A stretch of 29,861 bases of DNA from Peribolospora baueri (lineage: Eukaryota; Basidiomycota; Peribolosporomycetes; Peribolosporales; Peribolosporaceae), in NCBI GenBank assembly GCA_029717555.1, contig JAMDHS010000141.1, forward strand, positions 1 through 29,861, read 5' to 3'. This document shows, in pieces, positions 29,861 through 29,861 of the stretch (the stretch's first letter is position 1; each line of letters starts with the position of its first letter). The notes below the pieces were generated by a model. It was not told where the DNA came from, ran no database searches, and saw only the letters and a list, made by a program, of their open reading frames with translations. Both the position numbers and the translations under genes were made by a program.

Positions 29861-29861
29861 C
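29031..29861 (-). repeat. Tandem 129-bp WD40-coding repeats
   Basis: Six units recur with an exact 129-bp period, as seen from the identical GTGACCTTCGAG strings starting at 29171, 29300, 29429, 29558, 29687 and 29816. The array runs off the window end. Units are almost identical in DNA, differing mainly at two short windows per unit. The unit nearest the C-terminus is 138 bp because of an internal 12-bp duplication and a lost codon. Confidence 0.93.

Noticed and set aside
29031-29861. Regular repeats considered as a CRISPR array or satellite
   Set aside because: The period is 129 bp, it is fully coding as WD40 units, and there are no unique spacers. The genome is eukaryotic.

Overview
The window is nuclear DNA of a basidiomycete fungus. 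It is GC-rich and gene-dense. Almost every gene is cut by short introns, mostly 60-125 nt, with GTGAGY-type donors and CAG or TAG acceptors. The encoded proteins are eukaryotic and fungal: XPF, Dopey, URA3, Nsa1 and a fungal WD40 repeat array. The intron density would suit a Pucciniomycotina or related yeast-like lineage, but I cannot fix the genus. I joined exons by hand, using splice consensus, reading phase and family motifs.

Layout. 1-127: last exon of a pepsin-type aspartic protease (+). 899-2066: class I glutamine amidotransferase (-). 2314-6561: DNA-repair endonuclease XPF/Rad1 (+), divergent from the amidotransferase. 6799-8303: short-chain dehydrogenase/reductase (+). 8809-16172: the 22-exon Dopey protein DOP1 (+). 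16315-17454: orotidine 5'-phosphate decarboxylase URA3 (-). 17641-19832: ribosome-biogenesis WD40 protein NSA1 (+), sharing a 186-bp divergent promoter with URA3. 20542-21249: an unrecognised 165-aa protein built as one long cysteine-studded coiled coil (+). 21589-23249: an M50B-like membrane peptidase (+) whose HEFSH motif is split by an intron. 24729-26089: a five-exon mitochondrial GGQ release/rescue factor (-), easily missed because no single frame is long.

From about 26 kb the character changes. A short TTAGGG array lies upstream of the rescue factor. Next comes a decayed, 5'-truncated tyrosine recombinase of the DUF3435/Crypton-like kind (26639 to about 27840, -). The window ends inside a gene with near-identical 129-bp WD40 repeats (28694 to beyond 29860, -), as in fungal NLR-type proteins. 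The first 26 kb is thus a stable housekeeping block and the last 4 kb an accessory, fast-evolving block.

The genes do not form one pathway. The most unusual item is the coiled-coil protein. Its cysteines fall at exact seven-residue intervals over about 85 residues, at one core position of a heptad register that runs about 120 residues, so it may bind metal or form a disulfide-laddered rod. I recognise no family for it.
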